This document shows, piece after piece, positions 1-7,585 of a DNA stretch of 64,000 nt. The position numbers were made by a program, and so were the translations under genes. The DNA is from Streptomyces sp. HNM0575 (GTDB lineage: Bacteria > Actinomycetota > Actinomycetes > Streptomycetales > Streptomycetaceae). The stretch is taken from assembly GCF_012726265.1 (NCBI RefSeq), contig NZ_JAASAG010000002.1, positions 558,001 to 622,000 on the forward strand, written 5' to 3'. The notes beneath the pieces were generated by a model. That model was not told the origin of the DNA. It was given only the letters and a program-made list of their open reading frames with translations, and searched no databases. How positions within the stretch are numbered: the stretch's first letter is position 1; every line of letters starts with the position of its first letter.

Positions 1-579
1 GTCTCGCGCACCGTCGTGCGCGAGGCGGTGCGCGTGCTGGAGTCCATGCACCTCGTGGAGTCGCGGCGCCGGGTGGGCGTGACCGTGCTGCCCACCGAGG
101 AGTGGAACGTCTTCGACCCGCAGGTGATCACGTGGCGGCTCGCGGGCGCGGACCGTTCGCGGCAGCTGCGTTCGCTGACCCGGCTGCGCTCGGCCGTCGA
201 GCCCACTGCCGCACGCCTAGCCGCGGAGCTGGCCACGCCCGAGGAGTGCGCGGAGCTGACCGAGCACGCGCTGGGGCTCGTGCGCACCTCACGCGGGCAG
301 CAGCTGGCGAACTACCTCGTGCACGACGTCGCGTTCCACCGCGTGATACTGCGGGCCTCGCGGAACGAGATGTTCGCCCGCCTCGGCGACGTCGTCGCCG
401 CGGTCCTCAGGGGGCGCACCGAGCACGAGGTGATGTTCAGCGACCCCCGCCCGGAGGCGGTGACCATGCACGTACAGGTCGCCGAGGCCGTACGGGAGGG
501 GGACGGCGAGGCGGCGGAGCGTGTGATGCGCACGATCACCGAGGACGCCCTCGCCGAACTGGACGTCCTCGCACCGTGA
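1..579 (+). CDS. FadR/GntR-family transcriptional regulator, 5' end cut by window
   Basis: The reading frame is open from base 1 (VSRTVVREAVRVLES...), so the first winged-helix residues lie outside the window. What remains is the recognition-helix end of a GntR domain (SRTVVREAVRVLE is the standard motif), the wing (VESRRRVGVTVLP), then an all-helical FCD effector-binding domain from about residue 45. The FCD part carries the usual pattern with metal/ligand-site histidines (VHDVAFHRVIL, then MHVQVAEAV). FadR-type regulators bind DNA as dimers and respond to small carboxylates or sugar acids; the effector cannot be read here. Probable targets lie upstream, outside the window. It converges on the next gene with only 7 bp between stop codons. 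Confidence 0.9.
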   Translation, partial: VSRTVVREAVRVLESMHLVESRRRVGVTVLPTEEWNVFDPQVITWRLAGADRSRQLRSLTRLRSAVEPTAARLAAELATPEECAELTEHALGLVRTSRGQQLANYLVHDVAFHRVILRASRNEMFARLGDVVAAVLRGRTEHEVMFSDPRPEAVTMHVQVAEAVREGDGEAAERVMRTITEDALAELDVLAP

Positions 580-586
580 TCCGGGG

Positions 587-2692
587 TCAGGCCCCGGCCA
601 CCCGCCGCACGACGCGCAGCAGGTACTCCTTCCTGTTGAGCGGGTCGTGGTCGGTGCGCGGCCGCGACGGGACCTCCCCCACCACCGGCCGGTAGCGGGC
701 GAACGCGCACTCCAGCACGCCCTCCCCGCTTGTGAGCGTGGGCAGTTGCTGCTCCAGGGCGTGTACGCGGGCCGCCGGGATCTCCCCTTCCAGCACATAC
801 GCGTCGCCACGCGTCTCCGGCGCCTGCGGCACCGCGCGCAGCCGCGAGAGCACCGGCAGCACGGTGCCGAAGGTCTCCGCCGGGATCTCCAACCGGAAGC
901 GCTGCATCGGCTCGTGCACCGTCGTACCGGCCTGCTTCAGCGCGTCCATCAGCACCAGCGGCGTCAGCTGCCGGAAGTCGGCGCCCGTGCTGGACATGCT
1001 CTTGTCGAAGATCGCGTGCGCGTGGCTCTGGCGCGGCGCGTAACCGGAGTGGGTCATGGTGACGGTGCAGTCGGGGATCTCCCATCCGTACACGCCCTCG
1101 CGCAGCGTCTCGCGCACGGTGTCCTCCACGGCGCGCATGAACGCGTAGGGCATGGAGCCGAGTTCGACGTCCAGGCCGTAGGAGACTCCGCTGCCCGGCG
1201 GGGCCGGTTCGACGCGCAGCCCCACGGTCGCCAGGAACGGATTGGACCCCTTGCCCATGAGCTCCGCCGCGGCGCCCGGCCCGTCGAGACGTTCGACGCA
1301 GATGACGGTGGACTCGCGGAAGGCGACGTCGAGGCCGAACTCGTCGGCGAGCGTGGCCTGTACGACCTCCTTCTGCACCTCGCCGTAGAGCGACACGTGC
1401 AGCTCGCCGCGGAGTTCGTCCTGCCGCAGGCCGATCAGCGGGTCCTGCTCGGCGAGCCGGGTGAGCGCAGTGTGCAGCGCTCCGCGCTCCCGTGGCCGGC
1501 ACGCCGTGACGACGGTCTCCAGCGTCGGCGGGGCGAAGTGGTGCTGCTGCCGCGCCACTTGCCGGTCCGCGCCCTCGGCGGCGAGCGCGTCGCCGATCCG
1601 CACGCCCGCGAGGCCGCGCAGCTTGCCGATCCGGCCGGCCGGGACATGCGGGCCCGGTGCGTCGGTGCCCTGCTCGAAGACGTCGATGCCCGTGACCTTG
1701 CCCTCGCCGTCGGTCCCGTGGAGCAGCTTGTCCCGTACGCGGACGGTCCCCGAGAACATCCGCACATACGCCGTCTTCTGCCCGTCCGGCGCTCGCTCGA
1801 CCTTGAAGACGGTGCCGTGCACGGGCCCTTCGGGGTCGCCCTCCCCGGCGGGCAGCAGCTCGGTGAGCGCCGCGGTGAGCGCCTCCACGCCCGCGCCGGT
1901 GATGGCCGAGCCGAAGAAGACGGGGTGTACGAGGCCCCGCCGGGACTGGGCGCGCAGCTCGTCGCGCAGCCGGGCGGGCGTCAGGACCGTCTCGTCCTCG
2001 ACGTACGCCGTGAGCAGTTCGTCGTCGTGTTCGGCGAGCACCTCGGCGAGGCGCGGCACGAAGCCGGTGCCGGGCGCACCGGCGACTTCGGCGGTAGGGG
2101 CGGTATCGGCGGGGACGGCGGTATCGGCGGGGACGGCGGTATCGGCGGCGACGGCGGTCAGTGCGGCGACGCCGTCGGCGTAGGGCCTGAACTCCGCGGC
2201 ACGCGTGCCCAGTTCGCTCACCCGCCCCATCGCCACGGCGGCGGGGGTCAGCTTCTCGGCGATCCTCCGCAGCACGTGCCCGTACCGCGCACCGGCCCGG
2301 TCGATCTTGTTGACGAAAAGGAGAGTGGGGATGTGCAGGCGTTGCAGCGTACGCATCAGCACCCGGGTCTGCGCCTGCACGCCCTCGACGGCGGAGATCA
2401 CGAGCACGGCTCCGTCGAGCACGCTGAGGACCCGTTCCACCTCGGCGATGAAGTCGGGGTGGCCGGGAGTGTCGATCAGGTTGACGACGACGTCGCCGAC
2501 GGTGAACGAGACGACGGCGGACTTGATGGTGATCCCCCGCTGCCGTTCCAGGGCGAGGGAGTCGGTCAGGGTGCTTCCGTCGTCGACGCTGCCGAGCTCG
2601 TCGATGACACCGGCGGCATGCAGCAGCCGCTCGGTCAGGCTCGTCTTACCGGCGTCTACATGGGCCAGGATTCCCAGATTGAGCGTTTTCAC
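587..2692 (-). CDS. Ribosomal-protection GTPase, OtrA/Tet(M)-like (EF-G superfamily)
   Basis: This 701-residue translational GTPase has all the G motifs in order: AHVDAGKT (P-loop, residue 10), RGITIKS (switch I), DTPGH (G3), NKIDRAG (G4) and GSAITGAG (G5). EF-G-like domains II-V follow. Ending the domain IV/V region with VLRVV and lacking a typical elongation-factor G-prime insert fits the Tet(M)/OtrA ribosomal-protection group, which removes tetracycline from the ribosome. It is longer than usual (about 640-660). Part of the excess is an Ala/Asp/Thr/Pro insert around residues 180-205, encoded by an 18-bp tandem repeat near 2099-2160. The start is GTG, with AAAGGA 11 nt upstream. Actinomycetes also carry non-resistance homologues, so drug protection is inferred. 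Confidence 0.87.
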   Translation of the reverse strand: MKTLNLGILAHVDAGKTSLTERLLHAAGVIDELGSVDDGSTLTDSLALERQRGITIKSAVVSFTVGDVVVNLIDTPGHPDFIAEVERVLSVLDGAVLVISAVEGVQAQTRVLMRTLQRLHIPTLLFVNKIDRAGARYGHVLRRIAEKLTPAAVAMGRVSELGTRAAEFRPYADGVAALTAVAADTAVPADTAVPADTAPTAEVAGAPGTGFVPRLAEVLAEHDDELLTAYVEDETVLTPARLRDELRAQSRRGLVHPVFFGSAITGAGVEALTAALTELLPAGEGDPEGPVHGTVFKVERAPDGQKTAYVRMFSGTVRVRDKLLHGTDGEGKVTGIDVFEQGTDAPGPHVPAGRIGKLRGLAGVRIGDALAAEGADRQVARQQHHFAPPTLETVVTACRPRERGALHTALTRLAEQDPLIGLRQDELRGELHVSLYGEVQKEVVQATLADEFGLDVAFRESTVICVERLDGPGAAAELMGKGSNPFLATVGLRVEPAPPGSGVSYGLDVELGSMPYAFMRAVEDTVRETLREGVYGWEIPDCTVTMTHSGYAPRQSHAHAIFDKSMSSTGADFRQLTPLVLMDALKQAGTTVHEPMQRFRLEIPAETFGTVLPVLSRLRAVPQAPETRGDAYVLEGEIPAARVHALEQQLPTLTSGEGVLECAFARYRPVVGEVPSRPRTDHDPLNRKEYLLRVVRRVAGA

Positions 2693-2848
2693 AGAGCGTC
2701 ATGTCCTTTGAGCGAATGATCGTTCCCTTCTGGTTGGACATGAGCGCTCGCCGCATCTGCTTCTCCCTGCTCGACCCGGGTCCGGCCGGTGCCGGACGTC
2801 GCGATGGAGCACAGCAGAGCAAGGCCACGCAGAGCAACAGGTTTTCGG

Positions 2849-2891
2849 CCCGTACGGCCCGCCCGTACGGCCCATGGGCGGGCCGTACGGG
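2849..2891 (-). terminator. Hairpin terminator after the TetR gene
   Basis: A perfect 16-bp inverted repeat (2849-2864 with 2876-2891, arms CCCGTACGGCCCGCCC and its complement) encloses an 11-nt loop. It lies 9 bp past the TetR stop codon in the direction of transcription and in front of the GTPase gene, so it probably separates the two transcripts. There is no clear T-run, as is common in actinomycetes. Confidence 0.7.
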
Positions 2892-2899
2892 CGCCAGGG

Positions 2900-3700
2900 T
2901 CAGCGCGACGGGCGGGGCCCGAGAGTCGCGCCGATGCCGGCGACGACGGCGGCCAGACCCTCCTCGAACCGGGAGTCGTAGTCCTCGAAGAGGTCGGCGC
3001 CCGCCTGCGCGGCCAGCGGGAACTCCGAGCCGAACGAGTCGGCCCGCGCGGCCGTGTCGTACCCGGGGGCGCGCTCGCCCGGCACGGGCTGCACCGCCTG
3101 CTGCTCGATCACGAAGCCCTCGGTGAAGACGAACACGATGAACGCGGCACGCGCGGCGCCACCCGGTGAGAAGCCCGCAGCCACCAGCCGCCGCAGGTGC
3201 GCCTCCTGCTGCGCCGCGTGGCCGGTGTCGGTGAGCCGGGTGCCCGCGAAGACCTTGGCGCCGTCCCGGTAGCGCAGCAGCGACCGGCGCAGGCCCCGGC
3301 CGACCCCCGCCAGCAGCTCCTGCCAGCTCTCCCCCGGGGACGAGCCGTCCGCACCGTCGCCGCCCGCAGAGCCCGGGGAGCCCGCGGAGCCCGCGGAGCC
3401 CGAACCGCCCTCTGGATCCTCAGAGTTCGCAGAGCCCGAGCCCGCGGAGCCCGTGGAGCCCGTGGAGCCCGCGTCGCTCCCGCCCTCCGCGTCCATCTCG
3501 CGCAGCATCGCGGTGGCCATCTCGTCGAGCAGTTCCTGCTTGTTCCGGACGTGCCAGTACAGGGCGGGCGCCTGGACGTTCAGCGCCTGGGCGACGCGGC
3601 GCAGGGTGAGCCCGTCGAGGCCCACCTCGTTCAGCAGCCGCAGCGCCGCGTCCACAACCTGTGCGCGGTCCAGTCCCGACTGCCCTTTCACCTTGGCCAT
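2900..3700 (-). CDS. TetR-family repressor with low-complexity insert
   Basis: The N-terminal TetR helix-turn-helix is intact (DRAQVVDAALRLLNEVGLDGLTLRRVAQALNV..APALYWHVRNKQEL, residues 10-60). The C-terminal half (from about residue 145) matches the TetR_C class typical of drug-responsive repressors, with YRDGAKVFAGTRL and a helical ligand pocket. Between them sits an insert of about 50 residues made almost only of Gly, Ser, Ala, Asp and Thr, encoded by 9-bp GAGCCCGCG-like repeats (about 3360-3480). That makes the protein 266 residues instead of the usual 200-220. It is divergent from the FAD monooxygenase, with two identical palindromes between and around the starts, so autorepression and control of the monooxygenase are likely. 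A -10-like TAAGTT (3712-3707) six bases before the ATG suggests a leaderless transcript. Confidence 0.93.
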   Translation of the reverse strand: MAKVKGQSGLDRAQVVDAALRLLNEVGLDGLTLRRVAQALNVQAPALYWHVRNKQELLDEMATAMLREMDAEGGSDAGSTGSTGSAGSGSANSEDPEGGSGSAGSAGSPGSAGGDGADGSSPGESWQELLAGVGRGLRRSLLRYRDGAKVFAGTRLTDTGHAAQQEAHLRRLVAAGFSPGGAARAAFIVFVFTEGFVIEQQAVQPVPGERAPGYDTAARADSFGSEFPLAAQAGADLFEDYDSRFEEGLAAVVAGIGATLGPRPSR

Positions 3701-3701
3701 G

Positions 3702-3738
3702 TTGACAACTTAACAGCGTTAAGCGCATGCTCGCGCCA
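3702..3738 (+). promoter_or_regulatory. Candidate leaderless promoter of the FAD monooxygenase
   Basis: A perfect -35 TTGACA (3702-3707) is followed, after 18 bp, by a -10-like CATGCT (3726-3731). The expected transcription start then falls at about 3738, the A of the ATG. No Shine-Dalgarno sequence precedes that ATG, which agrees with a leaderless mRNA. Operator 1 fills the spacer between the two hexamers. Confidence 0.5.
3709..3723. promoter_or_regulatory. TetR operator 1
   Basis: CTTAACAGCGTTAAG is a perfect 6-bp inverted repeat around a 3-bp centre. It sits between the -35 and -10 of the candidate monooxygenase promoter and overlaps the -10-like element of the TetR gene, so one bound dimer could block both directions. 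Confidence 0.75.
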
Positions 3739-5309
3739 TGGCATCACTTAACAGCGTTAAGGACACGGAAGTCGAGAGCCGGGGCGTCGAGAACCTCGAC
3801 GGGGCCGCGGCGGTGCTGGTCGCCGGAGCCGGTCCCGTCGGGCTGACCCTCGCGTGCGACCTGGCCCGCAGGGGCGTGCGGACCCGGCTGATCGAGCAGG
3901 GCGGGAAGCTCTTCCCCGGATCGCGCGGCAAGGGCCTACAGCCACGCACCCTGGAGGTGCTGGACGACCTGGGTCTCGGCGAAGCCGTACGGCGCGAGAG
4001 CGGCCCGTATCCGCGGATGCTCCCCTGGGAGGGCGACAGACCCGGTGAGCCCTTCGACTTCGTGGAACCCTCCGAGGCCCGGCCCGGCGAGCCCTACGAC
4101 GAGGGCCGGATGCTTCCGCAGTGGCGTACGCAGGAGCTGCTGTACGAGCGGCTGCGCGAACTGGGTGGCGAGGTGGAGTTCGGCACCCGGCTGACCGGAC
4201 TGGAGCAGGACGGCGACGGCGTGACCGCACACCTCACCGGGCCCGACGGCGCAAGCACCACGGCCCGCACGGCGTTCCTCGTCGCCGCCGACGGCGGCCG
4301 CAGCACCGTACGCACGTCGCTCGGCATCGCCATGACCGGTGAGGACGTCGATCCGCATCCGGCGCTCGTCGCCGACGTACGGCTCACCGGACTCGACCGC
4401 GGGCACTGGCACGTATGGCCGCACGCGAGGGGCGGCGCGCTGGCGCTGTGCCCGCTGCACGGCAGCGAACTCTTCCAGCTGGCCGCGATCTTCGACGACC
4501 GGGACCACTCCCCCTCTCCGGGCCAGGGGGACCCCGACCAGGGCCGAGGGCCCCGGGGAAAGGCAGAGCCGGGGACCTCGCCGGACGAAGTACGGGCCCT
4601 CGTCGCCGAGCGCAGCCACCTGACAGCGGACGACGTGCGCGAGGTGCGCTGGGCCTCGGTCTTCCGCCCGAGAGCGGCGCTCGCGGACCGCTTCCGGCAG
4701 GGCCGTGTCCTCCTCGCCGGCGACGCGGCGCACGTGCACTCACCGGCAGGCGGTCAGGGCCTCAACACCGGCATCCAGGACGCGTTCAACCTCGGCTGGA
4801 AGCTGGGCGGGGTGCTGCGGCACGGTGCCGGGGACGCGCTCCTCGACACGTACGAGGAGGAACGGCTGCCCCTCGCCGCCGACGTGCTCGGCCTGAGCAC
4901 CCGCATCCACCGCGGACAGCAGCAGCGCGGACGCGAGACCCGCCAGCTCGACATCGGCTACCGCGACAGCTCACTCGCCCACGAACTGCGCTCCGCGCCG
5001 GACGGCGAACTCCGCGCGGGCGACCGTGCGCCCGATGCGGAAGCCGTCACGGCGGGAGGCGAGCGGATCCGTCTCTTCGACGCGTTCCGGGGCCCGCACT
5101 GGACGCTGCTCGCCTTCGGCGGCACGCGGCTGCCGGACTCCGTACCGGACGGCGTGCACGCCTACGAGCTGCACGGCGCCGAGGAGCATGCCGAAAAGGC
5201 GTACGGCAGCGGCCTGTTCCTCGTGCGCCCCGACGGCTATCTCGGTGCCGTCGCCGACGCCTGGACCCCCCGGCTCACCGGCCTCCTGCCGCGCCTCGGC
5301 CTGCGCTGA
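3738..5309 (+). CDS. FAD-dependent aromatic-ring / drug monooxygenase
   Basis: This 523-residue class A flavoprotein monooxygenase (PF01494 type) has the three standard motifs: GxGxxG dinucleotide fold (VLVAGAGPVGLTLACDL, residue 26), the DG motif (AADGGRSTVRTSLG, about residue 178) and the GD motif (GRVLLAGDAAHVHSPAGGQG, about residue 322). The last 100 residues form the thioredoxin-like C-terminal domain found in polyketide and phenol hydroxylases. The family inserts one oxygen atom from O2 using NAD(P)H. Members include RdmE-like polyketide hydroxylases and drug-inactivating enzymes such as Rox and TetX. The ATG at 3738 has no ribosome-binding site and overlaps an operator; a GTG at 3813 directly before the FAD fold is an alternative start. 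Control by the divergent TetR and the nearby ribosomal-protection gene suggest a detoxification role. Confidence 0.9.
   Translation: MASLNSVKDTEVESRGVENLDGAAAVLVAGAGPVGLTLACDLARRGVRTRLIEQGGKLFPGSRGKGLQPRTLEVLDDLGLGEAVRRESGPYPRMLPWEGDRPGEPFDFVEPSEARPGEPYDEGRMLPQWRTQELLYERLRELGGEVEFGTRLTGLEQDGDGVTAHLTGPDGASTTARTAFLVAADGGRSTVRTSLGIAMTGEDVDPHPALVADVRLTGLDRGHWHVWPHARGGALALCPLHGSELFQLAAIFDDRDHSPSPGQGDPDQGRGPRGKAEPGTSPDEVRALVAERSHLTADDVREVRWASVFRPRAALADRFRQGRVLLAGDAAHVHSPAGGQGLNTGIQDAFNLGWKLGGVLRHGAGDALLDTYEEERLPLAADVLGLSTRIHRGQQQRGRETRQLDIGYRDSSLAHELRSAPDGELRAGDRAPDAEAVTAGGERIRLFDAFRGPHWTLLAFGGTRLPDSVPDGVHAYELHGAEEHAEKAYGSGLFLVRPDGYLGAVADAWTPRLTGLLPRLGLR
3747..3761. promoter_or_regulatory. TetR operator 2, inside the monooxygenase coding start
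   Basis: This is an exact copy of the 15-bp operator 1, centred 38 bp away. It begins at codon 4 of the monooxygenase, where it is read as LNSVK. A repressor bound here would act as a roadblock just after the predicted transcription start. Confidence 0.72.
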
Positions 5310-5327
5310 GTGACGCCGGTCGGCCGG

Positions 5328-5987
5328 CTAGGCCCGCAGCTGGTGGAAGCCCGGTACGTGGACGAGGTGGGCGAGGGCGCTCCAGAGGCGGAGCGACTCC
5401 CGCTCGCCGGGGACTGTTTCGAGCACCGGTCCGAAGAACGAACACTGCTCGCCGCCGGGGGCGGTGACGGCCAGTACGGGGGTGCCGATCTCGGCGTCGA
5501 TGCGGTCGACGCCTGCGTGGTGGGAGGCGCGCAGCGCACGGTCGTAGTCCGCGGAGGTGCCGGCCCCGGCGAGCGCCGCGGGCAGACCGGCGCGGCCCAG
5601 AGCTTCGGCTATGTCGCCGATCCACTCCCGTTCGGCGCCTCCCCGACCGCCCTGGCCGCCCTGGCCGTCGGGCTCGGTCCACAACGCGTCGTAGAAGGCG
5701 CCGAGCGCGTCATGGCCGTGCTCCGTCTGTACGGCCGCGGCGACGCGCGCGGGAATCCACAGGTAGCCGTCGGGGTCGCCCTCGGGGTCGTCGTCACGGT
5801 GCTCGTTGAGCACCGCCAGGCTCATCACGCGACGGCACACCCGGAGGCCCGAGCCTTCGGCGAGCCCTGCGATCCAGCGTGCGGTGTGGCGGGTCAGCGG
5901 GCAGGCGGGGTCGAGCCAGAAGTCGACGCTCCAGTCCGGCCCGGGGCCCGCGCCGGGGCCCTGCGCGCGCTCCGCACCGGCGGTCAT
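5328..5987 (-). CDS. DsbA-family protein, mycothiol-dependent nitroreductase (Rv2466c)-like
   Basis: This 219-residue thioredoxin-fold protein has a DsbA/FrnE-type helical insertion. The start of the fold reads VDFWLDPACPLTRHTARW (about residue 22), matching the Rv2466c group that uses mycothiol in actinobacteria. Rv2466c has a CxxC active site; here the second position is Thr (CPLT), so only the first cysteine remains. That would allow monothiol chemistry with mycothiol but not an intramolecular disulfide. LRVCRRVMSLAVLNEHR and the middle helical segment with DALGAFYDALW are typical of the family. The ATG overlaps the amidase stop (ATGA), so the two genes are translationally coupled. Its 3' end converges on the monooxygenase with an 18-bp gap. 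Confidence 0.85.
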   Translation of the reverse strand: MTAGAERAQGPGAGPGPDWSVDFWLDPACPLTRHTARWIAGLAEGSGLRVCRRVMSLAVLNEHRDDDPEGDPDGYLWIPARVAAAVQTEHGHDALGAFYDALWTEPDGQGGQGGRGGAEREWIGDIAEALGRAGLPAALAGAGTSADYDRALRASHHAGVDRIDAEIGTPVLAVTAPGGEQCSFFGPVLETVPGERESLRLWSALAHLVHVPGFHQLRA

Positions 5988-7495
5988 GGCCGCGCTTCCG
6001 GTTCCGTACGTCCGGCGGCGCCGCGGGGATCGCCGGACCCGCTCCGTTCCTGGTCACCGGCCGCCGGCGGCCCGCCCTCCTGCGGCCACCGCTCGAACCA
6101 CCGCCGGTCCGCCTCCAGTTGGGCCGCGAGCCGTACGAGCAGTGGCTCGCTGCTCTCCGGGCCGAGCAGCTGCGCGCCCAGCGGCAGCCCCGAAGGCGTG
6201 AAGCCCGCGGGCACATTGACGCCGGGCCAGCCGAGCACGTTCCAAGGCCAGGCGTACGGACAGTGCGCGATCATCGTCCGGTCGGTCTGCAAGCCGGAGA
6301 GATGCGCGAGATCGCCGATCCGCAGCGGAGGCGTCGCCGTCGTCGGGGCGAGTACGACGTCGTAGCGGCGGAAGATCCGTCCCACCCGCCGGTGCAGCGG
6401 CGCCTCGGCGGCCCGCGCGGCCCGCAGCGCCCGCCCGCCCAGCAGCCGTCCCGTGCCCGCGGCACCACGGGTACGGGCGTCCAGCAGCGCGAAGTCCGGG
6501 ACGCGGCCCGTCCATTCACGGATTCCGGCGGTCGCGCGCGGCACGAACGTCAGGCCGATCGCCCCGTAGCGCGGATCGGCCTCCTCGACCTCGTGCCCCA
6601 GCGCGGCGAGCCGGTCGGCGAGGCCCGTGACCGCTTCCCGTACCACCGGATCGAGCGACTTCCGCGTCGCCGTCCACGGCGGCCGCAGCGACAGCGCGAT
6701 CCGCAGCCGCCCCGGGTCCTGCCCGGCCGCCGGCAGCACCTCGACCGGCGACGGACGGTGCAGATCCCCGTCCGCGCTGCCGGAGGCCACGTCGAGCAGC
6801 AGCGCCGCGTCCCGCACGGTGCGCGCCAGCGGCCCGAAGACCGTGATCCCCTTGAACGCCTCCGGCTCCGGCATCGTCGAGATCCTGCCGCGCTGCGGCT
6901 TGATGCCGACGAGATGGCTCCAGGCGGCCGGGATGCGGATCGAGCCCGCCCCGTCCGAACCGAGCGCCGCCGGCACCAGGCCCGCGGCGACCGCCGCGGC
7001 CGAACCGCCCGACGACCCGCCCGGCGTGTGCTCAAGGCTCCACGGATTGCGGGTGTCGCCGAAGGCCGGACCCTCGGTGAAGGGCCACTGGCCCAGCTCG
7101 GGGGCGTTGGTCTTCCCCACGATCACGGCACCGGCCGCGCGCAGCCGCCGTACGGCCTCGCTGTCCGCCTCCTTCGACGGGAAGTCGCCCGGGCATCCGA
7201 ACGCCGTCGGCTCCCCCGCCACGTCCACGTCGTCCTTCACGGCGACCGGCACCCCGAGCAGCGGCAGCCGCTCGCCGCGGGCCAGCCGCCGGTCCGCGGC
7301 ATCGGCTTCCGCGAGCGCGGCCTCCCCGCGTACGCGGCGGAACGCGTTGAGCGTCGGCTGCGTGGCGGCGATACGGGCCAGCGCGCGCTCGGTCAGCGCG
7401 CGCGCCGTCACCTCACCGCCCGCCAGCGCGGCTGCCAGCTCCGCCAGCCCCCGCGACTCCCGCGGCCCGACTCTCTCTCCGGCTTCAGCCGTCAC
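5984..7495 (-). CDS. Amidase (amidase-signature family)
   Basis: This 503-residue amidase-signature enzyme has the Ser-cisSer-Lys triad. The Lys is in VAVKDDVDVAG (about residue 84), the cis-Ser is in the Gly/Ser-rich PGGSSGGSAAAVAAG (about residue 160), and the nucleophile Ser is in DGAGSIRIPAAW (about residue 183). The family hydrolyses linear amides, aryl amides or related carbamates; the substrate cannot be told. GatA is unlikely, because there is no gatB/gatC nearby and the C-terminus is of the stand-alone amidase type (APTTATPPLRIGDL). It lies directly upstream of, and overlaps, the DsbA-like gene. No good Shine-Dalgarno is seen before the ATG at 7495. Confidence 0.9.
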   Translation of the reverse strand: MTAEAGERVGPRESRGLAELAAALAGGEVTARALTERALARIAATQPTLNAFRRVRGEAALAEADAADRRLARGERLPLLGVPVAVKDDVDVAGEPTAFGCPGDFPSKEADSEAVRRLRAAGAVIVGKTNAPELGQWPFTEGPAFGDTRNPWSLEHTPGGSSGGSAAAVAAGLVPAALGSDGAGSIRIPAAWSHLVGIKPQRGRISTMPEPEAFKGITVFGPLARTVRDAALLLDVASGSADGDLHRPSPVEVLPAAGQDPGRLRIALSLRPPWTATRKSLDPVVREAVTGLADRLAALGHEVEEADPRYGAIGLTFVPRATAGIREWTGRVPDFALLDARTRGAAGTGRLLGGRALRAARAAEAPLHRRVGRIFRRYDVVLAPTTATPPLRIGDLAHLSGLQTDRTMIAHCPYAWPWNVLGWPGVNVPAGFTPSGLPLGAQLLGPESSEPLLVRLAAQLEADRRWFERWPQEGGPPAAGDQERSGSGDPRGAAGRTEPEARP

Positions 7496-7585
7496 CAGCC
7501 CTCCCGATACTCGCCGGTAATCCAGCCCTCATCCTCCGCCCCCACCGCCCGCTCGGCAACGCCGCGGATGAGCTAGGAAGGTCAC

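Noticed and set aside
647..2719. Long plus-strand ORF (690 codons) opposite the ribosomal-protection GTPase gene
   Set aside because: It is the antisense shadow of a gene with clear G motifs; its translation is Arg/His/Gly-rich with no domain.
2646..2837. Tet(M)-style leader peptide before the ribosomal-protection gene
   Set aside because: A minus-strand frame (MSNQKGTIIRSKDMTL...) overlaps the gene start, but there is no clear ribosome-binding site or attenuator hairpin pair.
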